A DNA stretch of 64,000 bases from Halomarina oriensis (GCF_009791395.1 NZ_WSZK01000015.1:682001-746000); one strand, 5' to 3'. Shown: positions 26,715 through 35,952, numbered from the stretch's first letter. The notes: a model not told the origin generated them from the letters alone. Made by a program: numbers and translations.

Positions 26715-28217
26715 CTACGAACCGACCGCAGCGTCCAGCACGCCGCCGGTGGCGACGACGAAGTAGACGACGAACGCCAGCGCGAGGGCGACCTGTGTCG
26801 GGCGGACGTCCTCCCACTCGCCGACGGCCACCTTCACGAGCGGGTAGGAGACGATGCCGGCGGCGATGCCGTAGCCGATGTTGAACGTGAACGGCATGAC
26901 GAGGATGGTCAGCCCCGCCGGAACCGCGTGGGTGATGTCGTCCCAGTCGACGGCAGCGATGTTGCCGAGCATCACGACGGCGATGACGACCAGCGCGATG
27001 TGACTGGCGTAGAGCGGAATCGCCGTCGCCAGCGGGACGAACGCCAGCGAGACGAGAAAGAGCAGCGCGACGACCAGCGCGGTCATGCCCGTCCGGCCGC
27101 CCTCCTCGACGCCCGTCGCGGACTCGATGAAGGTGGTGACGGTGGAGGTGCCGAGCATCCCGCCGACGGTGGTGCCGACGGCGTCGGCCATCAGCGGCTT
27201 CTCTATCTCGGGCAGGTCGCCGTCCTCGTCGAGGAAGCCGGCAGCCTGGCCGACACCCGTCAGCGTGCCGGCGGTGTCGAAGAAGTCGACGAAGAAGAAC
27301 GTGAAGACGATGAGCGCGAACGAGAACGGTTCGACGCCGGAGAGTCCGGTGACGAACGCGCCGGCCAGCGGCGAGATGTCGTACTGTGCGCCGAACAGTT
27401 GGCTCTGGAGGGCGGCCCAGTCGAACCCCCCCGAGACGACCAACGGGTCGAGGCCGAGACGCAACGGCACGACGAACGACGGGGCGACGGTCCCCGTCGA
27501 GACGAGACCGGCCATCGTGACGAGACTCCCCAGCACCGTCGTTCCGAGGATGCCGATGACGATGGACCCGCGAATCCCACGCGCGTAGAGCGCGAGCGTC
27601 AGGAACAGGCCGACGATGGACACGATGGCGATGGGGTCGCTGGCGACGTTGCCCAGCGTGACGAGCGTCGTGTCGTCGTTGACGACGATGCCCATCTCTT
27701 CGAGGCCGATGAGTGCGAGGAACGCGCCGATACCGGCCCCGACGGAGAACTTCACCGGTTCGGGGAACGCCTCGATGATGAACTTCCGTGCGCCGACGGC
27801 GGTCAGCAGGACGAAGACGACTCCCTCGACGACGACGGCGGCGAGCGCCGTCTGCCAGGCGACGCCCAACCCGAGGACGACGGTGAACGCGAAGAAGGCG
27901 TTCAGCCCCAGACCGGGGGCCTGCCCGAACGGTCGGTTGGCGTAGAGCGCCATGACCGTCGTGGCGACGACGGCCGAGAGGATGGTGACGACGGCCAGCA
28001 TCGACCGGACCGCCCCGTCGCTCATCCCCGGTACGGTGATGGCCGGGCCGAGGATGGCGGGGTTCAGGAAGACGATGTAGCTCATCGTCAGGAACGTCGT
28101 GACGCCGGCGGTCACCTCGGTCCCGAGGTCGGTCCCGTACCGGTCGAACTCGAAGAACCCCCGGACTCCCCCGGACTCGTTCGACGACTCGTCGGTCTGT
28201 GTATCAGCGGGCCCCAT
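26715..28217 (-). CDS. AzgA-type purine permease (NCS2 family)
   Basis: The 500-aa protein has about 13 membrane helices. Signatures are GVTTFLTMSYIVFLNP, GQAPGLGLNAFFAFTVV, FVDFFDTAGTLTGVG and GTSTVTTFIESATGVEEGGRTG, which place it with adenine/hypoxanthine/guanine proton symporters (AzgA/PbuG) rather than uracil permeases. It brings purine bases into the cell for salvage. It lies just downstream of the GfcR-like regulator, and its promoter carries an inverted pair of the same 12-mer found at purO. Confidence 0.85.
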   Translation of the reverse strand: MGPADTQTDESSNESGGVRGFFEFDRYGTDLGTEVTAGVTTFLTMSYIVFLNPAILGPAITVPGMSDGAVRSMLAVVTILSAVVATTVMALYANRPFGQAPGLGLNAFFAFTVVLGLGVAWQTALAAVVVEGVVFVLLTAVGARKFIIEAFPEPVKFSVGAGIGAFLALIGLEEMGIVVNDDTTLVTLGNVASDPIAIVSIVGLFLTLALYARGIRGSIVIGILGTTVLGSLVTMAGLVSTGTVAPSFVVPLRLGLDPLVVSGGFDWAALQSQLFGAQYDISPLAGAFVTGLSGVEPFSFALIVFTFFFVDFFDTAGTLTGVGQAAGFLDEDGDLPEIEKPLMADAVGTTVGGMLGTSTVTTFIESATGVEEGGRTGMTALVVALLFLVSLAFVPLATAIPLYASHIALVVIAVVMLGNIAAVDWDDITHAVPAGLTILVMPFTFNIGYGIAAGIVSYPLVKVAVGEWEDVRPTQVALALAFVVYFVVATGGVLDAAVGS

Positions 28218-28222
28218 GATTC

Positions 28223-28283
28223 ACGTTCGAGCATACACACGCATACTGACTTAGGCGTTGCCTTCCGATATATGCACAAACGT
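28223..28283 (-). promoter_or_regulatory. inverted pair of candidate purine operators upstream of the permease
   Basis: The half-site TATGCACAAACG (plus strand 28271-28282) overlaps the likely TATA (TGCATATATCGG on the minus strand). The opposite half-site TATGCTCGAACG (minus strand 28235-28224) ends six bases before the start codon. Each matches TATGCACGAACA at 10 of 12 positions, and the centres are 47 bp apart. Confidence 0.5.
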
Positions 28284-28334
28284 GGATTGACACGACGCGC
28301 GGCGGCGGTGTCGGGCGGCGTCGGGCCGTCGCCG

Positions 28335-29048
28335 TCAGTCGAGCGTCGTGAGTGCGCCCACCGGCGCGTCGGTGCGGGACTCGGCGACCTCGACGCCGTC
28401 GGTGCCGGCGGCGATGAGCGCGAAGACGCCGGTGACGTTCGTGTTCGCCTGGGCGGCGATGTCGAGTAGCAGTTCCTGGGTCTCGCCCGACCGGATGAGG
28501 TCGTCGACGACGAGGACGCTGTCACGCTCCGAGAGGGCGCGTTCGGGGAGGTAGTAGGTCAACTCGATACCCGACTCGAAGCGCTTGCGCGCCTCGATGA
28601 ACTCCTCGACGGCGGTCTCCTTGGACTTCTTCGCGTAGGCGAGTCGCGCGTCGAAGTGTCGCGCCATCGCCGAGCCGAGCGTGATGCCGTCGGTAGCCGC
28701 GGTGAGGACGACGTCCGGGGACTCGAACTCGAAGCGTTCGGCGACGACGGGCGCGACGAGGTCGAGGAACGGCTGGTCGAAGACGGCCGCGGAGTTGTCG
28801 ACGTACCCCTCCTCGTCGTGGCGGATGCGCGATTCGAGTTCGGCCGCGAGCGTCTCGTAGCCCGTCTCGCTCACGAGTTCGTGCGCACGGGCCTCACCGG
28901 GGAGCACGTGGCCGTTGACGTATCGGTTGAGGTCACCGGCCGGGAGCCCCGTCTCGTCGGCGAGTTCGTCGTACGTGCGCGTCCGCTTGAGCGTCCTGAG
29001 GACGGCGACCGCTCGCAGTTGGAGGGTCGCCTTCTCGGCGCGGTTCAT
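28335..29048 (-). CDS. gfcR: HTH-phosphoribosyltransferase transcriptional regulator, GfcR-like
   Basis: The 237-aa protein fuses an N-terminal HTH (about 10-55, with TYDELADETGLPAGDLNRYV) to a type-I phosphoribosyltransferase fold ending in the PRPP motif VLVVDDLIRSG (178-188). This is the GfcR architecture; GfcR of Haloferax controls sugar-degradation genes. Similar PRT-domain regulators (bacterial PurR) sense PRPP and control purine genes. Here the next gene is a purine permease and the promoter shares an exact 12-mer with purO, so a purine role is at least as likely. Start MNRAEK chosen; longer frame upstream is unlike the family. Confidence 0.75.
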   Translation of the reverse strand: MNRAEKATLQLRAVAVLRTLKRTRTYDELADETGLPAGDLNRYVNGHVLPGEARAHELVSETGYETLAAELESRIRHDEEGYVDNSAAVFDQPFLDLVAPVVAERFEFESPDVVLTAATDGITLGSAMARHFDARLAYAKKSKETAVEEFIEARKRFESGIELTYYLPERALSERDSVLVVDDLIRSGETQELLLDIAAQANTNVTGVFALIAAGTDGVEVAESRTDAPVGALTTLD

Positions 29049-29050
29049 AC

Positions 29051-29074
29051 TGTTCGCGTGGTATGCACGAACAT
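29051..29074 (-). promoter_or_regulatory. candidate autoregulatory operator of the GfcR-like gene
   Basis: TATGCACGAACA (plus strand 29062-29073) is identical to the purO element. A second half, TGTTCGCG (29051-29058), faces it in the opposite orientation, 11 bp centre to centre. The pair lies immediately upstream of the start codon on the minus strand. Confidence 0.5.
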
Positions 29075-29183
29075 GAGTACGTCGATGCGGAACGGGTATC
29101 GGGTAGGCATCCCGGTGGGTAGTTCGTGACACGCCGGGGAGAGAACCCATACAGCCAAACCCCCCGCGGCAAATATCGCGTGT

Positions 29184-30608
29184 ATGGTCGTCGGAGACAT
29201 CGCCACAGGGACGGACGTCGTCGTCATCGGCGCGGGGCCGGGCGGCTACGTCGCCGCCATCCGCGCCGCACAGCTCGGGAAGGACGTCACGCTCGTCGAG
29301 AAGGAGGCCTACGGGGGGACCTGCCTCAACTACGGCTGTATCCCCTCGAAGGCGTTCGTCACGGCGTCCTCGCTCGCACACGACGCGGGCACCGCCGAGG
29401 AGATGGGTATCCACGCCGACCCCGCCGTCGACATGGCGGCGATGACGTCCTGGAAGGACGGCGTCGTCGACCAGTTGACCGGCGGCGTCGAGAAACTCTG
29501 TAAGGCCAACGGCGTCAACCTCATGGCGGGGACGGCGACGTTCGCCGACGAGAACAAGGTCCGCGTCGGTCACGACGGTGAGGGCCAGGGCAGCGAGTCC
29601 ATCGAGTTCGAGCACGCCATCGTCTCGACCGGGTCACGTCCGGTACAGGTACCGAACTTCGAGTTCGACGGCGAGCACATCCTCTCCTCGCGCGAGGCGC
29701 TCGACCTCGATTCGGTCCCCGAAAGCCTGCTCGTCGTCGGCGCGGGCTACATCGGGATGGAGCTCTCGACGGTGTTCGCCAAACTCGGCACCGACGTCAC
29801 CGTCGTCGAGATGCTCGACTCCGCGCTGCCGGGCTACGAGGACGACGTCGCGCGCATCGTCCGGTCGCGCGCCGAGGACCTCGGCGTCGAGTTCCACTTC
29901 GGCGAGGCCGCCAGCGAGTGGGAGGAGATGGGCGAGGGTATCTCGGTACGAACCGAGAACGCGGACGGCGAGGTCAGCGAGTTCGGCGCGGAGAAGGCCC
30001 TCGTCGCCGTCGGACGCTCGCCGGTCACAGACACGCTGGACCTCGAGGCGGCGGGCGTCGAGACGAACGACAAGGGGTTCATCGAGACGGACGACCGCGC
30101 TCGCTCGAACGTCGAGCACATCTACGCCGTCGGCGACGTCGCCGGCGAACCGATGCTCGCGCACAAGGCCAGTACGGAGGGACAGGTCGCCGCCGAGCAC
30201 ATCGCCGGCGAACCCGCCGCGCTCGACTACCAGGCCATCCCGGCCGCGGTGTTCACCGACCCCGAAATCGGGACGGTCGGTCTCACGGAAGCCGAGGCCG
30301 ACGAACAGGGCTTCGAGCCGGTCGTCGGCCAGATGCCGATGCGTGCCTCGGGGCGCGCGCTCAGCATGAACGAGTCCGAGGGGTTCGTCCGCGTCGTCGC
30401 CGACGAACCGAGCGGGTTCGTCCTCGGGGCACAGATAGTGGCCCCCGAGGCGAGCGAACTCGTCGCGGAACTCGCCCTCGCCATCGAGATGGGCGCGACG
30501 CTCGAAGACGTCGCCGCGACGGTCCACGTCCACCCGACGCTGTCGGAGGCGACGATGGAGGCCGCCGAGAACGCGCTGGGCCACGCGATTCACACGCTCA
30601 ACAGGTAA
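29184..30608 (+). CDS. lpdA: dihydrolipoyl dehydrogenase (E3)
   Basis: The 474-aa flavoprotein has FAD motif VVIGAGPGGYVAA, redox disulfide C47-C52 (GGTCLNYGCIPSK), NAD-binding LVVGAGYIGMELS, second FAD motif YAVGDVAGEPMLAH and the C-terminal active-site HVHPTLSE (His-Glu). It reoxidises dihydrolipoyl groups of 2-oxoacid dehydrogenase complexes or the glycine cleavage system. No E1 or E2 gene is adjacent here, unlike the haloarchaeal gene cluster where E3 often sits. Residues match the family throughout. Confidence 0.93.
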   Translation: MVVGDIATGTDVVVIGAGPGGYVAAIRAAQLGKDVTLVEKEAYGGTCLNYGCIPSKAFVTASSLAHDAGTAEEMGIHADPAVDMAAMTSWKDGVVDQLTGGVEKLCKANGVNLMAGTATFADENKVRVGHDGEGQGSESIEFEHAIVSTGSRPVQVPNFEFDGEHILSSREALDLDSVPESLLVVGAGYIGMELSTVFAKLGTDVTVVEMLDSALPGYEDDVARIVRSRAEDLGVEFHFGEAASEWEEMGEGISVRTENADGEVSEFGAEKALVAVGRSPVTDTLDLEAAGVETNDKGFIETDDRARSNVEHIYAVGDVAGEPMLAHKASTEGQVAAEHIAGEPAALDYQAIPAAVFTDPEIGTVGLTEAEADEQGFEPVVGQMPMRASGRALSMNESEGFVRVVADEPSGFVLGAQIVAPEASELVAELALAIEMGATLEDVAATVHVHPTLSEATMEAAENALGHAIHTLNR

Positions 30609-30635
30609 CGCTCGGACCGCAACTGCGATCGCTTC

Positions 30636-31121
30636 TCACTCCGCGACGTACTGTGTCCACTCGTCGCTCTCGGCGACGCGTTTGACGAACGCGTTGCGCT
30701 CTTCGAGGATACTCGTGAACCGCTGTTCTGCGGCGCGGTCGAACACCCGCCCGACGGGGCCGAGCGGGGTCTCGAAGGTGAGGACGTCGCGGAGGACGGT
30801 GCCGTCTTCGGGGTCGTCGGCGTCCTCGAAGCCGAAGAAGTGGTCGTGAACGAACGTCTCCATCGGGCCGTCGGTCATCGTCCACCGGAAGTGGTTCGGA
30901 CGGGAGTACGCGGTGACCTTCGTCGTGAGTTCGAAGCGCTTGCCGAGCAGCGAGACGCGCCAGACCGTCGACTCGCCCGGTTCGGAGAGGCCGGCGACCG
31001 CTCCCGCGATCGGGGCGACACCGGACCCGGCGGCCGTCCGCCGCACGTCGACGCTGCGTGCGAGGTCGAAGACGCGCTCGGTGGGGGCGTCGACGTGCGT
31101 CTCCAGCCGAATCGTCACCAT
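30636..31121 (-). CDS. SRPBCC (START-like) ligand-binding family protein
   Basis: The 161-aa protein starts VTIRLETHVDAPTERVFDLARSVDVR, the first strand and helix of SRPBCC/polyketide-cyclase folds, and continues with the usual seven-strand pattern (FRWTMTDGPMETFVHDHFFGFE) and a long C-terminal helix (FTSILEERNAFVKRV). The fold forms a hydrophobic pocket; the ligand is unknown. Start MVTIRL at 31121 chosen. It is divergent from prephenate dehydratase. Confidence 0.65.
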   Translation of the reverse strand: MVTIRLETHVDAPTERVFDLARSVDVRRTAAGSGVAPIAGAVAGLSEPGESTVWRVSLLGKRFELTTKVTAYSRPNHFRWTMTDGPMETFVHDHFFGFEDADDPEDGTVLRDVLTFETPLGPVGRVFDRAAEQRFTSILEERNAFVKRVAESDEWTQYVAE

Positions 31122-31205
31122 CGTCTCTGGCGTCACCACACGAGCGCTCGGGATGAAGATTGCGACCGGCGACGCGCTTTTCCGGAACCGCGCCGAGAGC
31201 CGGGT

Positions 31206-32042
31206 ATGAAGGTCATCACGCTCGGTCCGGCGGGAACCTACTCCCACCGCGCGGCCCGAGCGGTCGTCGGCGAGGACGGGGACGACGAGGCCATCTCGTT
31301 CACCGAGTCGGTCACCGACATCGTCGCCAGCGTGGTCGAGGGCGAGGCCGACCGTGGCGTCGTCCCCATCGAGAACAGCATCGAAGGCTCGGTGACCGAG
31401 AGCCTCGACGCACTCACCGACAGCGACGTGGCGGTCGTCCTCGAACTCGTCACGCCGATTCGCCACGCCCTGCTCGCCCAGTCGTCCTCGTTCTCGCGGG
31501 TCGTCAGCCACGCACAGGCGCTCGCACAGTGTCGCAGCTACCTCGAAGCGAACCACCCCGACGTGACCCAGGAGGCCGTCGCCTCGACCGCTCGCGGCGT
31601 CCAGATCGCGCGCGACGACCCGACGGCGGCCGCCATCGCCCACCCCGATACAGCGTCCGACACACCGGACGGGGCTCTGCGAGTGCTCGCCGAGGACATC
31701 CAGGACCGCACCTCGAACGCGACCCGGTTCGTCGTCGTCGCACCCGTCAGCGAGCGTCAGGAGGCGGGCGGGAAGACCTCTATCGTCGTCTACCCGAACA
31801 CGAACTACCCCGGCTTGCTGCTCGAACTGCTCGAACCGTTCGCCGAACGCGACATCAACCTCTCGCGCATCGAGTCGCGGCCCAGCGGCGAGCGACTGGG
31901 CGACTACGTCTTCCACGTCGACGTCGCGGCGGGCCTCTACGAGGACCGCACACAGGAGGCCATCGAGGTGGTCGAGTCGCTCGTCGGCGGCGGCTGGGTA
32001 CGGACCCTCGGCTCCTACGACACGCGACACGTGCTGTACTGA
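31206..32042 (+). CDS. pheA: prephenate dehydratase
   Basis: The 278-aa monofunctional enzyme converts prephenate to phenylpyruvate in phenylalanine synthesis. It begins MKVITLGPAGTYSHRAA, contains VVPIENSIEGSVTESLDAL, the catalytic TRF motif in SNATRFVVV, and a C-terminal ACT domain (PGLLLELLEPFAERDINLS, with ESRPSGE) that binds phenylalanine for feedback. No chorismate mutase domain is present. Monocistronic. Confidence 0.92.
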   Translation: MKVITLGPAGTYSHRAARAVVGEDGDDEAISFTESVTDIVASVVEGEADRGVVPIENSIEGSVTESLDALTDSDVAVVLELVTPIRHALLAQSSSFSRVVSHAQALAQCRSYLEANHPDVTQEAVASTARGVQIARDDPTAAAIAHPDTASDTPDGALRVLAEDIQDRTSNATRFVVVAPVSERQEAGGKTSIVVYPNTNYPGLLLELLEPFAERDINLSRIESRPSGERLGDYVFHVDVAAGLYEDRTQEAIEVVESLVGGGWVRTLGSYDTRHVLY

Positions 32043-32099
32043 GCGTCGACCGGACGACGGGCCACCCACAGTTTTGTCGCGGTGCCGTCACGTGACGGT

Positions 32100-33455
32100 A
32101 TGGCTCCACGGAACTCCCTGCCCTCCACGACCGTCCGGGACGTCGAGCGCTACCTCGACGACTGGCGAGCGGACGTCGACGGACCGGGACTCGGTGTCGC
32201 TGTCGTCGACCGCGAGTCGCTGCTGTACGCGGAGGGGTTCGGCGACCGCAGCACCGACCCGCAGGAACCGGCGACCCCCGACACGGTGTACGGCGTCGGG
32301 TCCATCGCCAAGGTCGCCACCGCCGTCGCCGTCCTCCAGTTGGCCGAGCGCGGAGCCCTCGCGCTGGACGACCCCGTGAGCGAGCACCTCCCGGTCCTCG
32401 AAGACGCACCGGGCGACCCGGTGACGGTTGGGGACCTGCTGTCGCACTCGTCGGGACTGCCACGCGGGTTCTACGCCCAGCGCGAGGCCATGGACCGGAC
32501 GGAACTGTTCGAGTTCGTCGACGACCTGGCCCGCGAGCGGGTCACCGACGAGGACCGCTACATGTACTGCAACGCCGGGTTCGTCGTGCTCGGCGAACTC
32601 GTCGCGAGCGCCGACGGACGGGCGTTCCCGACGTACGCCGACGAGGAGATGTTCACTCCACTCGGGATGGACCGGTCGACGTTCGACCCGGCGGCCGTCC
32701 CCGACGACGACCTGATGACGGGCCACCACCCCGACGGCACCCCGACGAGTATCGAGGCGTTCGCCGACGACTTCCGGCACGCCGGCCCGTCGGGCGGCCT
32801 CCTCAGCACGGTACGTGACCTCGGCACGCTGCTCCGGTGGCTGCTGAACCGGGGCGAACTCGACGGGAGGCGCGTCCTCGAGAGCGAGTCCGTCGAGGCG
32901 ATGACGACGCGCCAGTCACCGCCCCTACCGACCGTCGACGGCACGGCCCCCGGCTACGGCTACGGGCTGGAGGTGAGCGAGTGCCTCGGCGAACCGCTCG
33001 TCGAGCATCAGGGCGGTATCCACGTCTCCGGTGGGTACGTCGGCGCGCTCCCCGAGCGTGGCTACGGTGTCGCCGTCGCGTGTAACGGGACCGCTCGCGG
33101 CATCGTCTCGACGGGGAAGGCCATCCTCGCGCTCGTCTGCGGAGAACGGCCCGAGGAGGCCGTCCGACTGCTCGCCGCCCGGGAACGCGTGGCAGCGGTG
33201 ACGGGCACCTACGGAACGGGCCGGAGCGAGATGACCGTCGAAGTGGAGCCGGGACCGCTCGGGACCGTCCAGGTGACCGCCGAGGGGCGAGACCTCTCGT
33301 TCACCGCTTCGCCCGTGTGGGACGACCCGCCGTACTCCTACGCCGTCGCGATGGGCGGCGGCGTCTGCTGGCGTGCGGACTTCCACGAGACGGCAGTCGG
33401 GATGGACCTGCTGCTCTCGACGGGGAAGTGGACGACGCGACTGTCCCGGAAGTGA
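32100..33455 (+). CDS. serine hydrolase, beta-lactamase/class C-like
   Basis: The 451-aa protein belongs to the beta-lactamase-related (PF00144) group. Catalytic S68 and K71 lie in GSIAKVAT (SxxK), the YxN motif is YCN in YMYCNAGFVVLG, and the third motif is HQGGIHVSG (HxG). The C-terminal about 110 residues form an extra beta domain. There is no signal peptide, so it is probably cytosolic and an esterase or peptidase, not an antibiotic-resistance enzyme. Start ATG at 32100 follows a weak TTTTG TATA-like run. Confidence 0.8.
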   Translation: MAPRNSLPSTTVRDVERYLDDWRADVDGPGLGVAVVDRESLLYAEGFGDRSTDPQEPATPDTVYGVGSIAKVATAVAVLQLAERGALALDDPVSEHLPVLEDAPGDPVTVGDLLSHSSGLPRGFYAQREAMDRTELFEFVDDLARERVTDEDRYMYCNAGFVVLGELVASADGRAFPTYADEEMFTPLGMDRSTFDPAAVPDDDLMTGHHPDGTPTSIEAFADDFRHAGPSGGLLSTVRDLGTLLRWLLNRGELDGRRVLESESVEAMTTRQSPPLPTVDGTAPGYGYGLEVSECLGEPLVEHQGGIHVSGGYVGALPERGYGVAVACNGTARGIVSTGKAILALVCGERPEEAVRLLAARERVAAVTGTYGTGRSEMTVEVEPGPLGTVQVTAEGRDLSFTASPVWDDPPYSYAVAMGGGVCWRADFHETAVGMDLLLSTGKWTTRLSRK

Positions 33456-33513
33456 GCCGACGGGGCGGCCGCCAGGGTCGGCATTTATTTTCGACGACAG
33501 CATACCGTCGCGC

Positions 33514-33921
33514 ATGTCCCGACGCAGTCCGTTCGACGACATCGAGCGCATGTTCGAGGAGATGAACGAGGGGTTCCAGGCGTTCGACACCAGCCTCACC
33601 CGTGGAATCCCCGTCGACGTCGTCAGCCGCGAGGACGCCTACGTCGTGACCGCCGACCTCCCCGGCTACGAGAAGGAGGACATCGAGGTCAGCCTCTCGG
33701 GGGACACGCTCACCGTCGGCGCGAGTCGTGAGACCACGAGCGAGGACGAGAACGGCGACTACGTCCGACAGGAGCGTTCGAGCAAGTCCGTCTCGCGGAC
33801 GCTCCGCCTGCCCGAACGCCTCGACGAGAGCGCGACCGAAGCGGCGTACAACAACGGCGTCCTCACCGTGACGCTCGGGAAGGCGAGCGGCGACGACGGC
33901 GACTCCATCCCCATCAACTGA
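33514..33921 (+). CDS. small heat-shock protein Hsp20
   Basis: The 135-aa protein has an alpha-crystallin domain (about 33-120) with VDVVSREDAYVVTADLPGYEK, GDTLTVGASRE and the family motif YNNGVLTVTLGK. A short N-terminal helix (DDIERMFEEM) and an I-x-I-like tail (SIPIN) support oligomerisation. It holds unfolding proteins in solution. The TATA box CATTTATTTT (about 33481-33490) lies about 25-33 bases before the ATG, giving a leaderless message. Confidence 0.9.
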   Translation: MSRRSPFDDIERMFEEMNEGFQAFDTSLTRGIPVDVVSREDAYVVTADLPGYEKEDIEVSLSGDTLTVGASRETTSEDENGDYVRQERSSKSVSRTLRLPERLDESATEAAYNNGVLTVTLGKASGDDGDSIPIN

Positions 33922-33978
33922 GCCACGGTTGGCGACTCGGCGGCACGTCTAAGGCTCGGGGGGACGAACGTCTCAACC

Positions 33979-34809
33979 ATGGGACGTTTCGCCCGTGGAA
34001 CCAAGGTCCTCGCCCGTAGCGTCGGCGTCCTCCGCCAGGAGCCGTCGCTGTTCCTCCTCCCCGTCGCCAGTACCGCCACCGTCCTCGCCGTCCTCTGCCT
34101 CCCCCTGTGGGCGGCGCTCGGCGTCGACGTGCTGACCGTCGACGCGCTGACCGACGCGTTCACCCAGCGGACCGACCCGCTGCGCTACGCGCTGCTGTTC
34201 CCGGCGCTGTTCGTCGGGACGGCCGTCGCGACGTTCTTCAACGCCGCGCTCGCGCACTGTGCGTACCGCCTGCTCGCCGGCGAGGAGACGTCGCTTCGCG
34301 ACGGCCTCGACGCGGCGTGGGCCGTCCGCCGCCGTATCGTCGCGTACTCGCTCGTGACGGCGACTATCGGCGTCGTGTTGCAACTGCTCGAAGACGCGAT
34401 TCCGGGCGGTGGGCGGCTGACGGCGCTCGTCCTCGAACTCGGCTGGGGGCTGTTGACGTTCTTCGTCGTCCCGGTGATGGTGCTCGACGACACGCCCTCC
34501 CTCCGCGAGATGTTCGAAGAGAGCGGCCGCACGTTCGCCGACACGTGGGGTGAGTCCGTCACCGCGACCGTCGGTCTGGGGATGGCCGTCCTCGCCGTCG
34601 CGCTCGTCCCGCTGTTCGTCGTCGTGGGCGTCGGCCTCCAGGTCGCCGGTATCTGGGGGATGGTCGTCGGGACGGCGCTCGTACTCGTCGTCGTCGGCAC
34701 GGTGTCGAGCGCGCTCGGAACGGTCGCTCGGACGATGCTGTACGTCTACGCTCGGGACGGCGAGACGGCCGGTCTCGACGGGTTGCACCCGCCGACGCTG
34801 CTGGAGTAG
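33979..34809 (+). CDS. polytopic membrane protein (DUF6159-like)
   Basis: The 276-aa protein has about six hydrophobic segments (about 25-50, 70-92, 115-135, 145-170, 190-215, 220-245) and begins MGRFARGTKVLARSVGVLRQEP. It fits the DUF6159 group of prokaryotic membrane proteins, function unknown. It is followed without any gap by the convergent AlkZ-like gene: its TAG ends at the base before the neighbour's stop. Confidence 0.55.
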   Translation: MGRFARGTKVLARSVGVLRQEPSLFLLPVASTATVLAVLCLPLWAALGVDVLTVDALTDAFTQRTDPLRYALLFPALFVGTAVATFFNAALAHCAYRLLAGEETSLRDGLDAAWAVRRRIVAYSLVTATIGVVLQLLEDAIPGGGRLTALVLELGWGLLTFFVVPVMVLDDTPSLREMFEESGRTFADTWGESVTATVGLGMAVLAVALVPLFVVVGVGLQVAGIWGMVVGTALVLVVVGTVSSALGTVARTMLYVYARDGETAGLDGLHPPTLLE

Positions 34810-35952
34810 TCACCACTCCAGTCGCGGTTCGAGTCGCAACTCGACCGGTTCGCCGAGGAAGCGCCCGACGTCGGACGCCTCCGCCGCCAGTTCCGCGCGA
34901 GCGTCGTCGAGCGGGCCGAGCGGCGTCACCTCGACGGCCGTCGTCGCCCGCGAACGGTCGAGTCGCCAGATACCCATCGTCCACCCATCGCGGACGACGG
35001 CCGGTCGGATGATGCCACCGCCCGGCCAGAGGTGTGACTCCGTGTCGTTCGGAATCACCCGGTTCTCCTTGGCGTAGCCAAGCAGGTACGAGTCGTACCC
35101 GCCGAGCAGTCGGACGGTCGGGAACGGGACGAGCGGGTCGTCGAGGGCCACGTCCGCGACCGTGTCGAGGACGGACGCCATCCCACCGGGCGCGGGCACC
35201 TCGGTCGTCTCGTCGGCCAGCGACGCCCACGCCGTCTTCACGTCCGTCGCGTAGAGCCCACACCACGCCGCGAAGTCGGCGCGCGTCGCCGGGCCGTAGG
35301 CGGTGAGGTAGCGCCGGGCGAGCGTGGCGAGACGCTCGTCGTCCGCCGGCGGGTCGTCGAGGTCGACCCACGAGTCGAGTCGGTCGTAGGCGTTCTTCCC
35401 GTCGATGGGGGCGACCTCACAGCAGACGCCGCACAGCGCCGCCCGACGAATCAGGAACCACGGAGCCTGTGTGCTGGGGTCGACGTCGGTTCCACGAGCG
35501 ACGAGGGCCTCGGCGATGCCCTGCTTCGTGAGCGGTCCCTCGTCGGCCAGCACCTCGCCGATGGTCTCCACGGCGGTTTCGGCGGTGTCGTTGTCGAGGC
35601 CCCACGCGGCGAGGCGGCGCGGTTCCGGCCCGCGGGTGGCGAACGTCGGCCCACACAGCGCCAGGAGCCACGGCAGGTCCTCGGTGGCGACGTAGTGCAG
35701 CGTCCCGCGCATACACCACGTCCGAACGATGGAGCGTTCCTCGTAGAGCGCGTGCTCGATATCGACGGTCGTCAGGCCACGACGACGGGCGCGAAGCGAG
35801 AGCGCGGCGGCCGGTTTCTCCTGAGCCTGGATGCCGACGACGTCACGGACGACGTCGGCGACGGGCGTGTCCTCGGACGCGCGAGGCGCGATACGTTGTT
35901 CGCGCAGTCGCGTTCTGACCGCCCGTTCGATGGAGTGGGGCATCGCCACCAT
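34810..35952 (-). CDS. winged-helix DNA glycosylase-like protein (AlkZ/HTH_42 family)
   Basis: The 380-aa protein belongs to the HTH_42 superfamily of bacterial AlkZ/YcaQ, which unhooks interstrand crosslinks and excises bulky N7 adducts. The diagnostic catalytic QxQ is present as Q42-A-Q44 in GIQAQEKPAAALSLRAR. Further hallmarks are RTWCMRGTLHYV, RYLTAYGPATRADFAAWCG and a C-terminal beta domain with FPTVRLLGGYDSYLLGY. Substrate range in haloarchaea is unproven. A second in-frame ATG lies three codons downstream. Confidence 0.72.
   Translation of the reverse strand: MVAMPHSIERAVRTRLREQRIAPRASEDTPVADVVRDVVGIQAQEKPAAALSLRARRRGLTTVDIEHALYEERSIVRTWCMRGTLHYVATEDLPWLLALCGPTFATRGPEPRRLAAWGLDNDTAETAVETIGEVLADEGPLTKQGIAEALVARGTDVDPSTQAPWFLIRRAALCGVCCEVAPIDGKNAYDRLDSWVDLDDPPADDERLATLARRYLTAYGPATRADFAAWCGLYATDVKTAWASLADETTEVPAPGGMASVLDTVADVALDDPLVPFPTVRLLGGYDSYLLGYAKENRVIPNDTESHLWPGGGIIRPAVVRDGWTMGIWRLDRSRATTAVEVTPLGPLDDARAELAAEASDVGRFLGEPVELRLEPRLEW

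Noticed and set aside
32100-33455. A beta-lactam resistance function for the serine hydrolase
   Set aside because: The fold is shared by many esterases and peptidases. There is no export signal, and archaea lack the peptidoglycan targets that would select for it.
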